Shown here: positions 1-6,689 of the stretch, in pieces
Layout of the letters: every line of letters begins with the position of its first letter
Numbering within the stretch: position 1 is the first letter of the stretch
Assembly: GCA_003575245.1 (NCBI GenBank)
Contig: NMQN01000726.1
Coordinates: forward strand, 1 to 9,938
DNA from: Candidatus Atribacteria bacterium 1244-E10-H5-B2
GTDB lineage: Bacteria > Atribacterota > JS1 > SB-45 > 34-128
Reading direction: 5' to 3'
Length of the DNA: 9,938 nt
The notes under the pieces: generated by a model
What the model was told of the DNA's origin: nothing
Seen by the model: only the letters and a program-made list of their open reading frames with translations
Databases searched by the model: none
Program-made: the position numbers and the translations under genes

Positions 1-73
1 TCCGCTGTCACCTTGGGTTATCTACAAAATCTTTTTTTATTATATCTTAATCTCTATTTAATTGAAAATTTTT

Positions 74-1381
74 TTAGAAATATATTCTAAAGTACAAATT
101 AAAAATATCGTAGATTGTCCAAAATAATGATGAAAATAAACTCGGCTTTTTAACATTATCCTTGGTATATAAGTTTACTTTGAGATTCTTATTTATTTTG
201 TTTCCTTTTCGGTGGGAAATAAGTGCTCCAAGTTCTTCGGCTGAAAGGAAACAGACATCCGGCCACAGAGTAACTACCTGATCTAATAAAGCATTAAATC
301 CTTTAAGATTTAAGGCAACTTTTTCTTGCTTACCAATATAATTTTGAGCATGAGTTGAAAGGATACAGGGTTCCCCTCGTCTAAAAGCTCGTTTTATCTC
401 AATTAAGGCACTTTTATAATTAGCTTTAACGCTTTTCTTATTAGATTCACCCCAGCCTGATTGGCACAAATCAGGATCATAATGAGCGTTTCTGATTAAA
501 ACAGTAATTCCGCCGGTTAATTTCTCTCCCCACCGAAGATGCCGAGATATCGAACGCTCATTCTTACTTACGGCCACAGTCTGCTCTGAAGATACTTCAA
601 GATAAAATATTTTACTATTTGATAAGACCTTTTCGGTGGTCTTATCAAAACAATATCCAGGAGCTACGAAAACTGTCGGTTTAAATCCGAACATATTCCT
701 AAAGATGGTAATTCCTTGTTGGATAAGCCGGTTTTGTTCGATTAGAGAGATAGGAACGGAAGGAAAAGTTGTAACGTCAATATATTCGCGAGCAAAATAT
801 CGAATTTCGGGTATTTGTTCTATTATTTCCTCGCCGCCCTCTCCGTATTTAACTTTTCTTTTGTAAAAACCTTGGATAAAATACTCATTGTTGCTTCGAA
901 GATAGCTTAACCAAGCTTTATGATTAAAATGATCACGACCATGAAATCCTAATTTTAAAATACCAATTTTGCACCCATCCATCCAGGCTTGGATAATCTC
1001 TGGACGATCGCGATAAGTAGGGTAAAAAATATATACCCTAAACCCTGATTTTCCAATGGCATTAAAATCAGGTAAAGCTGTGTTTATATAAGCATTTAAT
1101 ATAGCTAGTCGACCACGACTATCTTTGTGTTGACTTAATATTTTTGCTAAGTTATTTATTTCTTTGGCAGACTCACCGATACTGTTACTCTTTAAAAAAA
1201 CAGAACCCCAGTCATCACTAGAAATGACTAAAACAGGATGATTCGTGTTGATAAATATTGGCTCGGAATTATGCACATATAGATTGAAAACCCTCATCAA
1301 GTGTCCCCACGCTATTCTCAACTTATTCGTAATTTGTTTTCCAAAAATTCTTAAAAGTATTTTCTTTAATAATTTTTTCAT
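74..1381 (-). CDS. Divergent polysaccharide deacetylase-like protein (NodB-like fold)
   Basis: A 435-residue protein counted from the ATG at 1379-1381. It shows a divergent carbohydrate esterase 4 (NodB) pattern: a Val-Leu-Val-Ile-Ser strand followed by Asp-Asp at 56-57 (SSDDWGS), a histidine motif at 145-154 (GFHGRDHFNH), a proline loop at 238-245 (FVAPGYCF) and a late STHA at 342-345. In CE4 enzymes the Asp-His-His set binds a metal that removes N- or O-acetyl groups from glycans, so that role is inferred here. The usual FDDG motif is absent, which weakens the enzymatic call. A basic N-terminus and a hydrophobic aromatic C-terminus (about 415-435) suggest membrane association. The reading frame also opens at a TTG 33 bases upstream, but that start has no ribosome site at proper distance. 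The ATG lies just after a 12-codon ORF that carries the good ribosome site, so reinitiation is possible. It has its own promoter and is the last minus-strand gene. Confidence 0.7.
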   Translation of the reverse strand: MKKLLKKILLRIFGKQITNKLRIAWGHLMRVFNLYVHNSEPIFINTNHPVLVISSDDWGSVFLKSNSIGESAKEINNLAKILSQHKDSRGRLAILNAYINTALPDFNAIGKSGFRVYIFYPTYRDRPEIIQAWMDGCKIGILKLGFHGRDHFNHKAWLSYLRSNNEYFIQGFYKRKVKYGEGGEEIIEQIPEIRYFAREYIDVTTFPSVPISLIEQNRLIQQGITIFRNMFGFKPTVFVAPGYCFDKTTEKVLSNSKIFYLEVSSEQTVAVSKNERSISRHLRWGEKLTGGITVLIRNAHYDPDLCQSGWGESNKKSVKANYKSALIEIKRAFRRGEPCILSTHAQNYIGKQEKVALNLKGFNALLDQVVTLWPDVCFLSAEELGALISHRKGNKINKNLKVNLYTKDNVKKPSLFSSLFWTIYDIFNLYFRIYF

Positions 1382-1391
1382 TGCGTCTTTT

Positions 1392-1430
1392 TCAAAACAA
1401 AGAACCGATGCCAAGAATACAAATTTTCAT
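1392..1430 (-). CDS. 12-codon ORF ahead of the deacetylase-like gene (leader peptide or gene scar)
   Basis: An ATG at 1428-1430 follows a strong GGGGAG ribosome site by 5 bases and encodes MKICILGIGSLF before a TGA. The next ATG, that of the deacetylase-like gene, begins 10 bases after this stop in another frame. The peptide resembles the first beta strand and glycine loop of a GT4 glycosyltransferase or a Rossmann enzyme. It may be the remnant of a deleted gene whose translation start now serves the downstream gene by reinitiation. A frameshift in the true start of the downstream gene, a real leader peptide, or chance are alternatives. Confidence 0.4.
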   Translation of the reverse strand: MKICILGIGSLF

Positions 1431-1435
1431 ATTTT

Positions 1436-1441
1436 CTCCCC
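1436..1441 (-). promoter_or_regulatory. Ribosome binding site GGGGAG
   Basis: GGGGAG is read on the minus strand 5 bases before the ATG at 1428-1430. It points to the 12-codon ORF and not to the deacetylase-like start. It is about 54 bases from the ATG at 1381 and 21 bases from the alternative TTG at 1414, too far for direct initiation at either. Confidence 0.6.
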
Positions 1442-1491
1442 TTTTTCGCATTCTAAGTTATAAGATACGTTCAATAAATGAACTTAAATAG

Positions 1492-1520
1492 ATTATATTA
1501 CAAAAATGCTTTGATTTCAA
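1492..1520 (-). promoter_or_regulatory. Sigma-70/sigma-A type promoter for the deacetylase-like gene
   Basis: On the minus strand TTGAAA (1515-1520) is followed by a 17-base spacer and a perfect TATAAT (1492-1497). Transcription would start near 1485, giving about 55 untranslated bases before the 12-codon ORF. Right after the expected start lies a small hairpin with 5-bp arms (GTTCA/TGAAC, 1469-1483). A 14-base AT-only palindrome (1520-1533) abuts the -35 box. The gap between the phosphoglycosyl transferase stop and the next ORF is 176 bases, consistent with a separate transcription unit. Confidence 0.7.
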
Positions 1521-1606
1521 AATTTATAAATTTATCGTTCTATCTTGCATTTAAATCGGTAAATTGAACAATTGAATAACCTTGCAACTTGCACCCTATT
1601 TTCTTA

Positions 1607-2167
1607 CTAAAACGTCTCTATAGAACTAAAACGCATAAAAGCAGTTTTTGTAATAATCTTAATATCTAACCACAAACTCATATGCTCCACATAATATTTG
1701 TCACACTTCACTTTGGCTACTAAATCTTCTCCACCTGTCCTCATTACCTGAGCATATCCCGCAATACCCGGCATAGCCCTATGAATCCCCGCCTCGGTCC
1801 TCATCTTAATCAACCCATACTGCATATAATGTGGAGGCCTGGGCCCAACCAAACTCATCTCTCCTCTTACCACATTAAATAAATTAGGCAGTTCATCTAT
1901 AGTGAATCGCCTAATTATTCTCCCCACTCTAGTAACATACGAACTATTTTCTCCTAAATCCTCTTTAGCCCCATCCGGCGTTCCCATACTCATACTCCTA
2001 AATTTATAAACCATAAAAGTTTTATTATCTTTCCCCACTCTCTTTTGCTTAAAAAAAACAGGCCCCGGAGAATCCAACTTTATTAAAACTCCCACTACCA
2101 CAAACAAAGGAGCTAAAACAATCAATAAAATTATAGAAAAAAATAAATCAAATACTCTTTTTACCAT
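1607..2167 (-). CDS. Undecaprenyl-phosphate phosphoglycosyl transferase (bacterial sugar transferase, PglC-like small form)
   Basis: A 186-residue protein covering the whole catalytic core of the bacterial sugar transferase family (polyprenol monotopic phosphoglycosyl transferases). It has an N-terminal hydrophobic re-entrant helix at about 8-30, LDSPGP at 31-36, the basic FKQKRVG segment at 39-45, YKFRSM at 54-59, the catalytic Asp-Glu pair at 91-92 (TIDELPNLFNVV) and SLVGPRP at 105-111. Enzymes of this family move a sugar phosphate from a UDP-sugar to undecaprenyl phosphate at the inner membrane face, the first committed step of repeat-unit assembly. It lacks the extra membrane domains of WbaP-like members, and its length fits the minimal PglC type. 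The ATG lies one base after the stop of the upstream epimerase gene (TAAGATG), so the two are probably translationally coupled. The sugar it transfers cannot be read from sequence. Confidence 0.93.
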   Translation of the reverse strand: MVKRVFDLFFSIILLIVLAPLFVVVGVLIKLDSPGPVFFKQKRVGKDNKTFMVYKFRSMSMGTPDGAKEDLGENSSYVTRVGRIIRRFTIDELPNLFNVVRGEMSLVGPRPPHYMQYGLIKMRTEAGIHRAMPGIAGYAQVMRTGGEDLVAKVKCDKYYVEHMSLWLDIKIITKTAFMRFSSIETF

Positions 2168-2168
2168 C

Positions 2169-3161
2169 TTACAATATCTTTCTATCTTTTAATATAGTAT
2201 TTTCAAAATTCCATTTTGGATTATAACTAAAATATTTCTTAGCCTTTTCAATAGAATACACATTATCCTTAGTCAACTTATAATAAATTGAAAGCAATCT
2301 TTCTTTTCTACATGAAAATATTAAACTAAGCAATTTTACTCCAAGATATACTATACATTTTGGGATTTTCATAGTAATACGATTCCCGCCCACCAATTCT
2401 CGGAAATAATTCGATAAATCATTAAAACTATAAACTCTATCATCCGATATATTAAAAACTTCTCCAAAGGGAACTCCGCCCTCAATACACGCCCCCACTA
2501 CATCAATCACATTATTTTTTGAACATAAAGATATTTTCTGCTCCCCATCTCCTACCCTATAAAAAAACTTATTCCCCCCTATTAATACTCTTCTATTCAC
2601 ATTCCTTAAAAAATCTTCACTATAGACCGGGGTAAGCCGTAAAATAATAATTGGCAGCTTATACTCCTTATTCAACTTCACTAAATAATTCTCAGCGGCT
2701 AACTTGCTCTTTCCATAAAAAGTAATCGGCCGACATTCATCGCCCTCAGATATAACCCCATCTCTTCCTCCCCTGCCATACACTTCTATAGTACTAAAAA
2801 ATATCGCTCCCCTAAATCCAGAATTACTTTTATTCCCCATAACAGAATTAAAAATATTTTTAGTCCCTTCAAAATTAATCTTCATAAAATTATCAAAAGA
2901 AAGGTTTGGTGAGTTTTTATGTACTAATGCCGCACAATGAATTAGATAATCAAAGCTTAAATCTGAAAAAAACTGCCTTATTTTATCTTTATCAGTAATA
3001 TCTAGCTTTACATACTTAAACTGCCCGCGCTCGCCATCTTCTTCTCCCCCTTTGGGTTCTGCCCTATCGACTCCAATAACATAATAACCCTTATCAATAA
3101 ATCGCCTCCTCAATTCAGACCCAATAATTCCATTAACCCCGGTTATAATAATTTTCTTCAT
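2169..3161 (-). CDS. NAD-dependent epimerase/dehydratase or 4-ketoreductase (extended SDR) paired with the sugar transferase
   Basis: A 330-residue extended short-chain dehydrogenase/reductase. The NAD(P) loop GVNGIIG is at 8-14, an acidic residue (Asp32) ends the second strand, HCAALVHK is at 75-82, the Ser-Thr pair of the active site at 123-124, and the YxxxK pair at Tyr149/Lys153. These proteins epimerise or reduce C4 of nucleotide sugars. Its tight coupling to the following phosphoglycosyl transferase resembles WbpV/WreQ-type 4-ketoreductase and transferase pairs that make and load the priming sugar, but this is inference from context. The ATG is preceded by GGAG at about 10 bases. The second half (about 180-330) is less conserved in motif than in GalE-type epimerases, so the exact substrate stays open. 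A 140-base gap separates it from the GT4 gene upstream. Confidence 0.85.
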   Translation of the reverse strand: MKKIIITGVNGIIGSELRRRFIDKGYYVIGVDRAEPKGGEEDGERGQFKYVKLDITDKDKIRQFFSDLSFDYLIHCAALVHKNSPNLSFDNFMKINFEGTKNIFNSVMGNKSNSGFRGAIFFSTIEVYGRGGRDGVISEGDECRPITFYGKSKLAAENYLVKLNKEYKLPIIILRLTPVYSEDFLRNVNRRVLIGGNKFFYRVGDGEQKISLCSKNNVIDVVGACIEGGVPFGEVFNISDDRVYSFNDLSNYFRELVGGNRITMKIPKCIVYLGVKLLSLIFSCRKERLLSIYYKLTKDNVYSIEKAKKYFSYNPKWNFENTILKDRKIL

Positions 3162-3301
3162 TTAAATATTGCTCCAATTTTTAACTTTCAAGGCAATTCC
3201 ATCTTATCTGCAAAATAAGATACCACCAAATCCCCTTTGCTACTAACTCCCTATTTTAATTTTTTTATCACTTACAGTAGGTCCCCACAGATAGGATTGT
3301 G

Positions 3302-5629
3302 TTACTTTGCCATTCGGGTTAGTAAAGACATACGATGCTCCAGAACCTTTTCCCAAAATACTCTCTGTTCAAAATTTTCTCTTACAAAAAGAATACCCTT
3401 ATCACCCATGGATTTTAACAAATCCCGGTTATTTTCTAATTTATGTATTGCCGACATCAAACTTTCCTCGTTAGCTGCGGGAATCAGTATACCTGTTTTT
3501 CCATTAATTATAGCATCTCTCGGCCCGGGTATATCCGTTGTGATTATAGGCACACCCATAGCTTGAGCCTCAATAGCAACAATACCAAAACCTTCGCGAT
3601 AGCTGGGCAATAATATTACATCCATCACCGCCATATACTCCGCTACATTAGCTTTCCATCCTAAAGTTCTAATTTGTGGATGATTGTGAATCACCTCAAC
3701 AACTGCCGGATTTAGTCTATGCTCCTCTTCTTCCATGCCAACTAATATAAGAAATATCCCTGAGTCATTCTGAGCTAATCGTTGAAATACGTTTATCAAT
3801 TCATTTATTCCTTTATCTTTGGTAATTCTACCAACAAATCCATAAACAAAACTACTTTCGTTTAGATTAAGTTCGGCTTTTATACGATTACGCCAAATTC
3901 TTTTTTTAGCAATATCAAATTTCTTCAAATTAACCCCATTAGCACTACCATTATATATAACACTTCCCTTTTTACGCGGATATAAATCCTCTCTTATTGC
4001 AAATTCCAGATTCCCATTGCTGTCCGGAGCAATATCGGTACTGAAAAAACAGGTAAGTTTCTCTACCGATTTAAATACTTTCTTCGTCAGGCTACTACTC
4101 CCAACATAATAAATCCCCCACTGGCAATACAGCCTGATTGGGATACCTGCAATGAATCCAGCCAGGGACGAAATCAGCGCTGCCTTAGGAGTAGAATATT
4201 GAATCATCCTGAATTTTTCTCTCTTGAATAACCGGTACAATTTCCACCAACCCACAAGAGTAGACCACCACCCTATTTTCCTGGTCATATGTACAGGTAT
4301 ATACTTGAGTTCCGGTGGACAATCCCGCACAAAAATAGGGTCATACTCGCAAACCACAGTCACATCAAAACCATTTTGGGACAAATACACCAACTGCTCC
4401 AGGAGAAATGCCCGCAGAGTTATGGATACAGTAGTTATTACACATATTTTTATCGGTTCAGAGCTCATAATCTGTCTTGGATTTAATAATCTACTAAATA
4501 TTTCTAATTGTTTTTCTACTATTTCTTTTTCATCAAATAATTTTTCTGCTCTTCTCCTCCCGGCATTTTTCATTTTCTTCAATAATTTTTCATCTTCTGC
4601 TAATTCCTTAATCTTATCACTCAAATTATTAATTGAATTTACCGGAACTAAAAATCCTGTTTTTCCATCAATGACCTCTTCCCTTGATCCTCTTATATCT
4701 GTTGCGACAACCGCACACTCCATTGCCATTGCCTCAATTATTGACCTTGGCATGCCTTCCCTGTAAGAAGGTAAACAAAAAACATCAGTGATATATAATA
4801 TGCTATTTATATCATCTCTGTGCCCGGTGAAAATTACATTTGGGTTATCACTATATTTTTCTAATTTCTTTATTGTATCTCTATCTCTTTCACTTTGTTC
4901 TATACCACCTACTATCAGTAGTTTTACCTTTGCCTCATCATTAAAATTTGCACCATTAAAAGCTTCTAATAAATCCATTACGCCTTTTTCTTGCACCAAT
5001 CTTCCGACAAAAGTAATTATTTTATCATTTCTTTCCAAATTGAATTCTTTATATAGTTCATCAATTTTATCTCTTTCTATATTTATTGGATTAAAACTTT
5101 CCTGTGTATCTACTCCATTGCTTATTGTTAATATTTTATTTTTATCAATAAAATGATTTTCTAAAGCTGTTTTTCCGTCTTCTTCACTTTGAGTAAAAAT
5201 AAAATCGGTAAAATATTTAGCTAGATACTTTTCTATCTTTAGAACTATATTATATTTAGTGCGAGACATACCTTCATGAAAATAAAAACCATGTGCTGTA
5301 TATATAATTAGCGGAGTAGCAGCTAATTTTGCAGCAATTCTACCCAAAATGCCAGCAGCCGGTGTGTGCACATGCACAATATCATATTTACCTTTTCTTG
5401 CAATCTTGTATATTTCAATAATTGATTTAAAGTTTGAAATAAGGTTTACTTTTCTATCAATATTTACAAATTTAAAAACATATCCTTTTTTTTCTAGTGT
5501 CTCGGTTACCTCTCCTCTTGAGCATGCTATCTCAACTTCATACCCTTCCTTTTCCAATTTATCTATTAAGGGCAATAATAAATCTTTTACAGTAATATCT
5601 ACAGCACACAATTCTAAAATTTTTGGCAA
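3302..5629 (-). CDS. Tandem GT4-GT4 glycosyltransferase fusion
   Basis: A 775-residue single reading frame holding two full glycosyltransferase family 4 enzymes (GT-B fold). The first (about 1-383) begins MPKILELCAVDITV. It has the acceptor-side VHVHTPAAGILGR at 86-97, the TAHGFYF segment at 111-117, the donor-side FVGRLVQEKG at 207-216, and the catalytic E-x7-E pair Glu291/Glu299. The second (388-775) begins at an internal Met388 (MSSEPIKICVITTV). It has FVGRITKDKG at 598-607 and E-x7-E at Glu679/Glu687. Each half is the normal size of a stand-alone GT4, so this looks like two genes joined without a stop. No convincing ribosome site precedes Met388. The start is a TTG chosen for the GAGGT site 6 bases upstream. 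Both halves should add sugars from nucleotide donors to the lipid-linked repeat unit at the cytoplasmic face. The first half is visibly more AT-rich than the second. Confidence 0.9.
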   Translation of the reverse strand: MPKILELCAVDITVKDLLLPLIDKLEKEGYEVEIACSRGEVTETLEKKGYVFKFVNIDRKVNLISNFKSIIEIYKIARKGKYDIVHVHTPAAGILGRIAAKLAATPLIIYTAHGFYFHEGMSRTKYNIVLKIEKYLAKYFTDFIFTQSEEDGKTALENHFIDKNKILTISNGVDTQESFNPINIERDKIDELYKEFNLERNDKIITFVGRLVQEKGVMDLLEAFNGANFNDEAKVKLLIVGGIEQSERDRDTIKKLEKYSDNPNVIFTGHRDDINSILYITDVFCLPSYREGMPRSIIEAMAMECAVVATDIRGSREEVIDGKTGFLVPVNSINNLSDKIKELAEDEKLLKKMKNAGRRRAEKLFDEKEIVEKQLEIFSRLLNPRQIMSSEPIKICVITTVSITLRAFLLEQLVYLSQNGFDVTVVCEYDPIFVRDCPPELKYIPVHMTRKIGWWSTLVGWWKLYRLFKREKFRMIQYSTPKAALISSLAGFIAGIPIRLYCQWGIYYVGSSSLTKKVFKSVEKLTCFFSTDIAPDSNGNLEFAIREDLYPRKKGSVIYNGSANGVNLKKFDIAKKRIWRNRIKAELNLNESSFVYGFVGRITKDKGINELINVFQRLAQNDSGIFLILVGMEEEEHRLNPAVVEVIHNHPQIRTLGWKANVAEYMAVMDVILLPSYREGFGIVAIEAQAMGVPIITTDIPGPRDAIINGKTGILIPAANEESLMSAIHKLENNRDLLKSMGDKGILFVRENFEQRVFWEKVLEHRMSLLTRMAK
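4466..4468 (-). other. Internal ATG at the join of the two GT4 domains
   Basis: This ATG (Met388 of the fused protein) lies where the second GT4 family member would naturally begin. The five codons before it read NPRQI and are in frame with the first GT4. The upstream bases (AAGACAGATT) are only a weak Shine-Dalgarno candidate. Base composition steps here: the right side (first GT4) is very AT-rich and the left side (second GT4) is clearly richer in G and C. Confidence 0.5.
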
Positions 5630-5635
5630 TTTTCT

Positions 5636-5640
5636 ACCTC
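5636..5640 (-). promoter_or_regulatory. Ribosome binding site GAGGT fixing a TTG start
   Basis: GAGGT lies 6 bases before the TTG at 5627-5629. This supports the TTG as the start of the double GT4 protein, because the resulting MPKILELCAVD is a typical GT4 N-terminus. Confidence 0.7.
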
Positions 5641-5648
5641 AATCTATA

Positions 5649-5690
5649 TTATTTTTCATTAGTTTCTATTTTATGTTCGTTTAAATCCAT
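5649..5690 (-). CDS. 13-codon ORF between the epimerase and the double GT4 gene
   Basis: An ATG at 5688-5690 encodes MDLNEHKIETNEK and then a TAA. It is preceded by AGGTAGGG, a fair ribosome site, 6 bases upstream. It fills half of the 81-base gap between the epimerase stop and the double GT4 start. It is strongly hydrophilic and could be the start of a lost gene, a coupling peptide, or chance. Confidence 0.3.
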   Translation of the reverse strand: MDLNEHKIETNEK

Positions 5691-5710
5691 ATTTTTCCCT
5701 ACCTTAAAAC

Positions 5711-6688
5711 TTACAAATTCCTCTTATACCACTCTATCGCTTTCTCCAACCCTCTATCCACATCATATTCCGGATGATATCCTAATACTCTCTTCGCTTT
5801 GCCAATATCAGCATTAGAATGCTTTATATCTCCAGGTCTCTCAGGTCCATAAACAGGCTGAATATCAACCTCTAATAGCTTACATATTTTCCAATATAAT
5901 TCATTTAAACAAACTCTTCCTCCATAAGCAACATTGAATACTTCTCCTAAAGCCTCTTTACCAGCCAAACAAGCCTTTAAATTTGCCTCTATAACATTTT
6001 CTACATAGGTAAAGTCCCGAGATTGTTTTCCATCTCCATTTATAGTTGGCGCCTCTCCACTTAATAACTTTTTTATAAATATAGGGATTACTGCAGAATA
6101 AACCGAATCACAATCTTGTCTCTTCCCAAAAACATTGAAATATCGCAGACTTATAATCGGCAGCTTATATAATTCATAAAAATTCCGGGCATATAATTCA
6201 TTTACTTTTTTAGTAATTGCGTAAGGAGACAATGGTTTACCTACTCTATCCTCTGCCTTTGGTAAATCAGGTTCATCACCATATACCGAAGATGAAGAAG
6301 CATATACAAGTCTTTTTACTTTATTATCTCTGGCAGCAATCAACATATTTAAAGTTCCGGTTATATTTACATCGTTAGTGCTTCTCGGATCATTTATAGA
6401 ACGAGGAACGGAGCATAAAGCAGCTTGATGAAGTACATAATCTACACCATCACAGGCTTCTTGGCAAGTAACAAGTTCCCTTATATCTCCCTCTATTAGC
6501 TCGAAGATAGGGTTATCTAAAAATTCTTCAATGTTTCTTTTTTTTCCGGTAGAAAAATTATCTAAAACTTTTACTTTGTATCCTAAATCTAATATCTTTT
6601 CCACCAAATTAGAACCAATAAAACCTGCGCCCCCGGTAACTAAAAAGGAAGATTCTTTTTTAAAAAGATATTCTTTGCAATCTATCAC
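5711..6688 (-). CDS. tviC: UDP-N-acetylhexosamine(uronate) 4-epimerase, TviC/WbpP type
   Basis: A 325-residue extended SDR. The NAD loop TGGAGFIG is at 18-25, VLDNFSTGKKRN at 41-52, the Ser cluster before VYG at 131-134, and YxxxK at Tyr156/Lys160. It also has LRYFNVFGKRQD at 181-192, INGDGKQSRDFTYVENV at 216-232 and GPERPGDIKHSNADI at 281-295. This set is typical of WbpP/TviC epimerases, which act at C4 of UDP-GlcNAc or UDP-GlcNAcA to give the galacto form. The partner dehydrogenase gene lies directly upstream, so UDP-GalNAcA is the likely product, as in Vi antigen and Pseudomonas O6 pathways. The start is GTG, fixed by GGAGG 7 bases upstream inside the dehydrogenase 3' end; the dehydrogenase stop is one base before it. 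Without biochemical data, preference for acetylated over plain sugars is inferred from family resemblance. Confidence 0.88.
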   Translation of the reverse strand: MIDCKEYLFKKESSFLVTGGAGFIGSNLVEKILDLGYKVKVLDNFSTGKKRNIEEFLDNPIFELIEGDIRELVTCQEACDGVDYVLHQAALCSVPRSINDPRSTNDVNITGTLNMLIAARDNKVKRLVYASSSSVYGDEPDLPKAEDRVGKPLSPYAITKKVNELYARNFYELYKLPIISLRYFNVFGKRQDCDSVYSAVIPIFIKKLLSGEAPTINGDGKQSRDFTYVENVIEANLKACLAGKEALGEVFNVAYGGRVCLNELYWKICKLLEVDIQPVYGPERPGDIKHSNADIGKAKRVLGYHPEYDVDRGLEKAIEWYKRNL

Positions 6689-6689
6689 C

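Noticed and set aside
1..90. Plus-strand open stretch at the left edge ending in TAA at 88-90 as the tail of a convergent gene
   Set aside because: It is only 29 codons of low-complexity hydrophobic residues overlapping the deacetylase-like 3' end; too short to support. I see no terminator hairpin in 1-73 either.
1382..1414. TTG start giving 11 extra residues on the deacetylase-like protein
   Set aside because: Its only nearby ribosome site is 21 bases away and fits the ATG at 1430 instead; MKKLLKK is a more natural N-terminus.
1520..1533. Perfect 14-base palindrome AAATTTATAAATTT as an operator
   Set aside because: It is made only of A and T in an AT-rich gap, so chance is likely; its place beside the -35 box is noted under the promoter.
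3201..3221. Hairpin ATCTTAT-7-ATAAGAT between the double GT4 and epimerase genes, as a terminator
   Set aside because: The stem is AT-rich, only 7 bp, and no T run follows on the minus strand.
4224..4766. Plus-strand open frame of 180 codons antisense to the double GT4 gene
   Set aside because: It is a shadow of the coding strand with no ribosome site and no recognisable domain.
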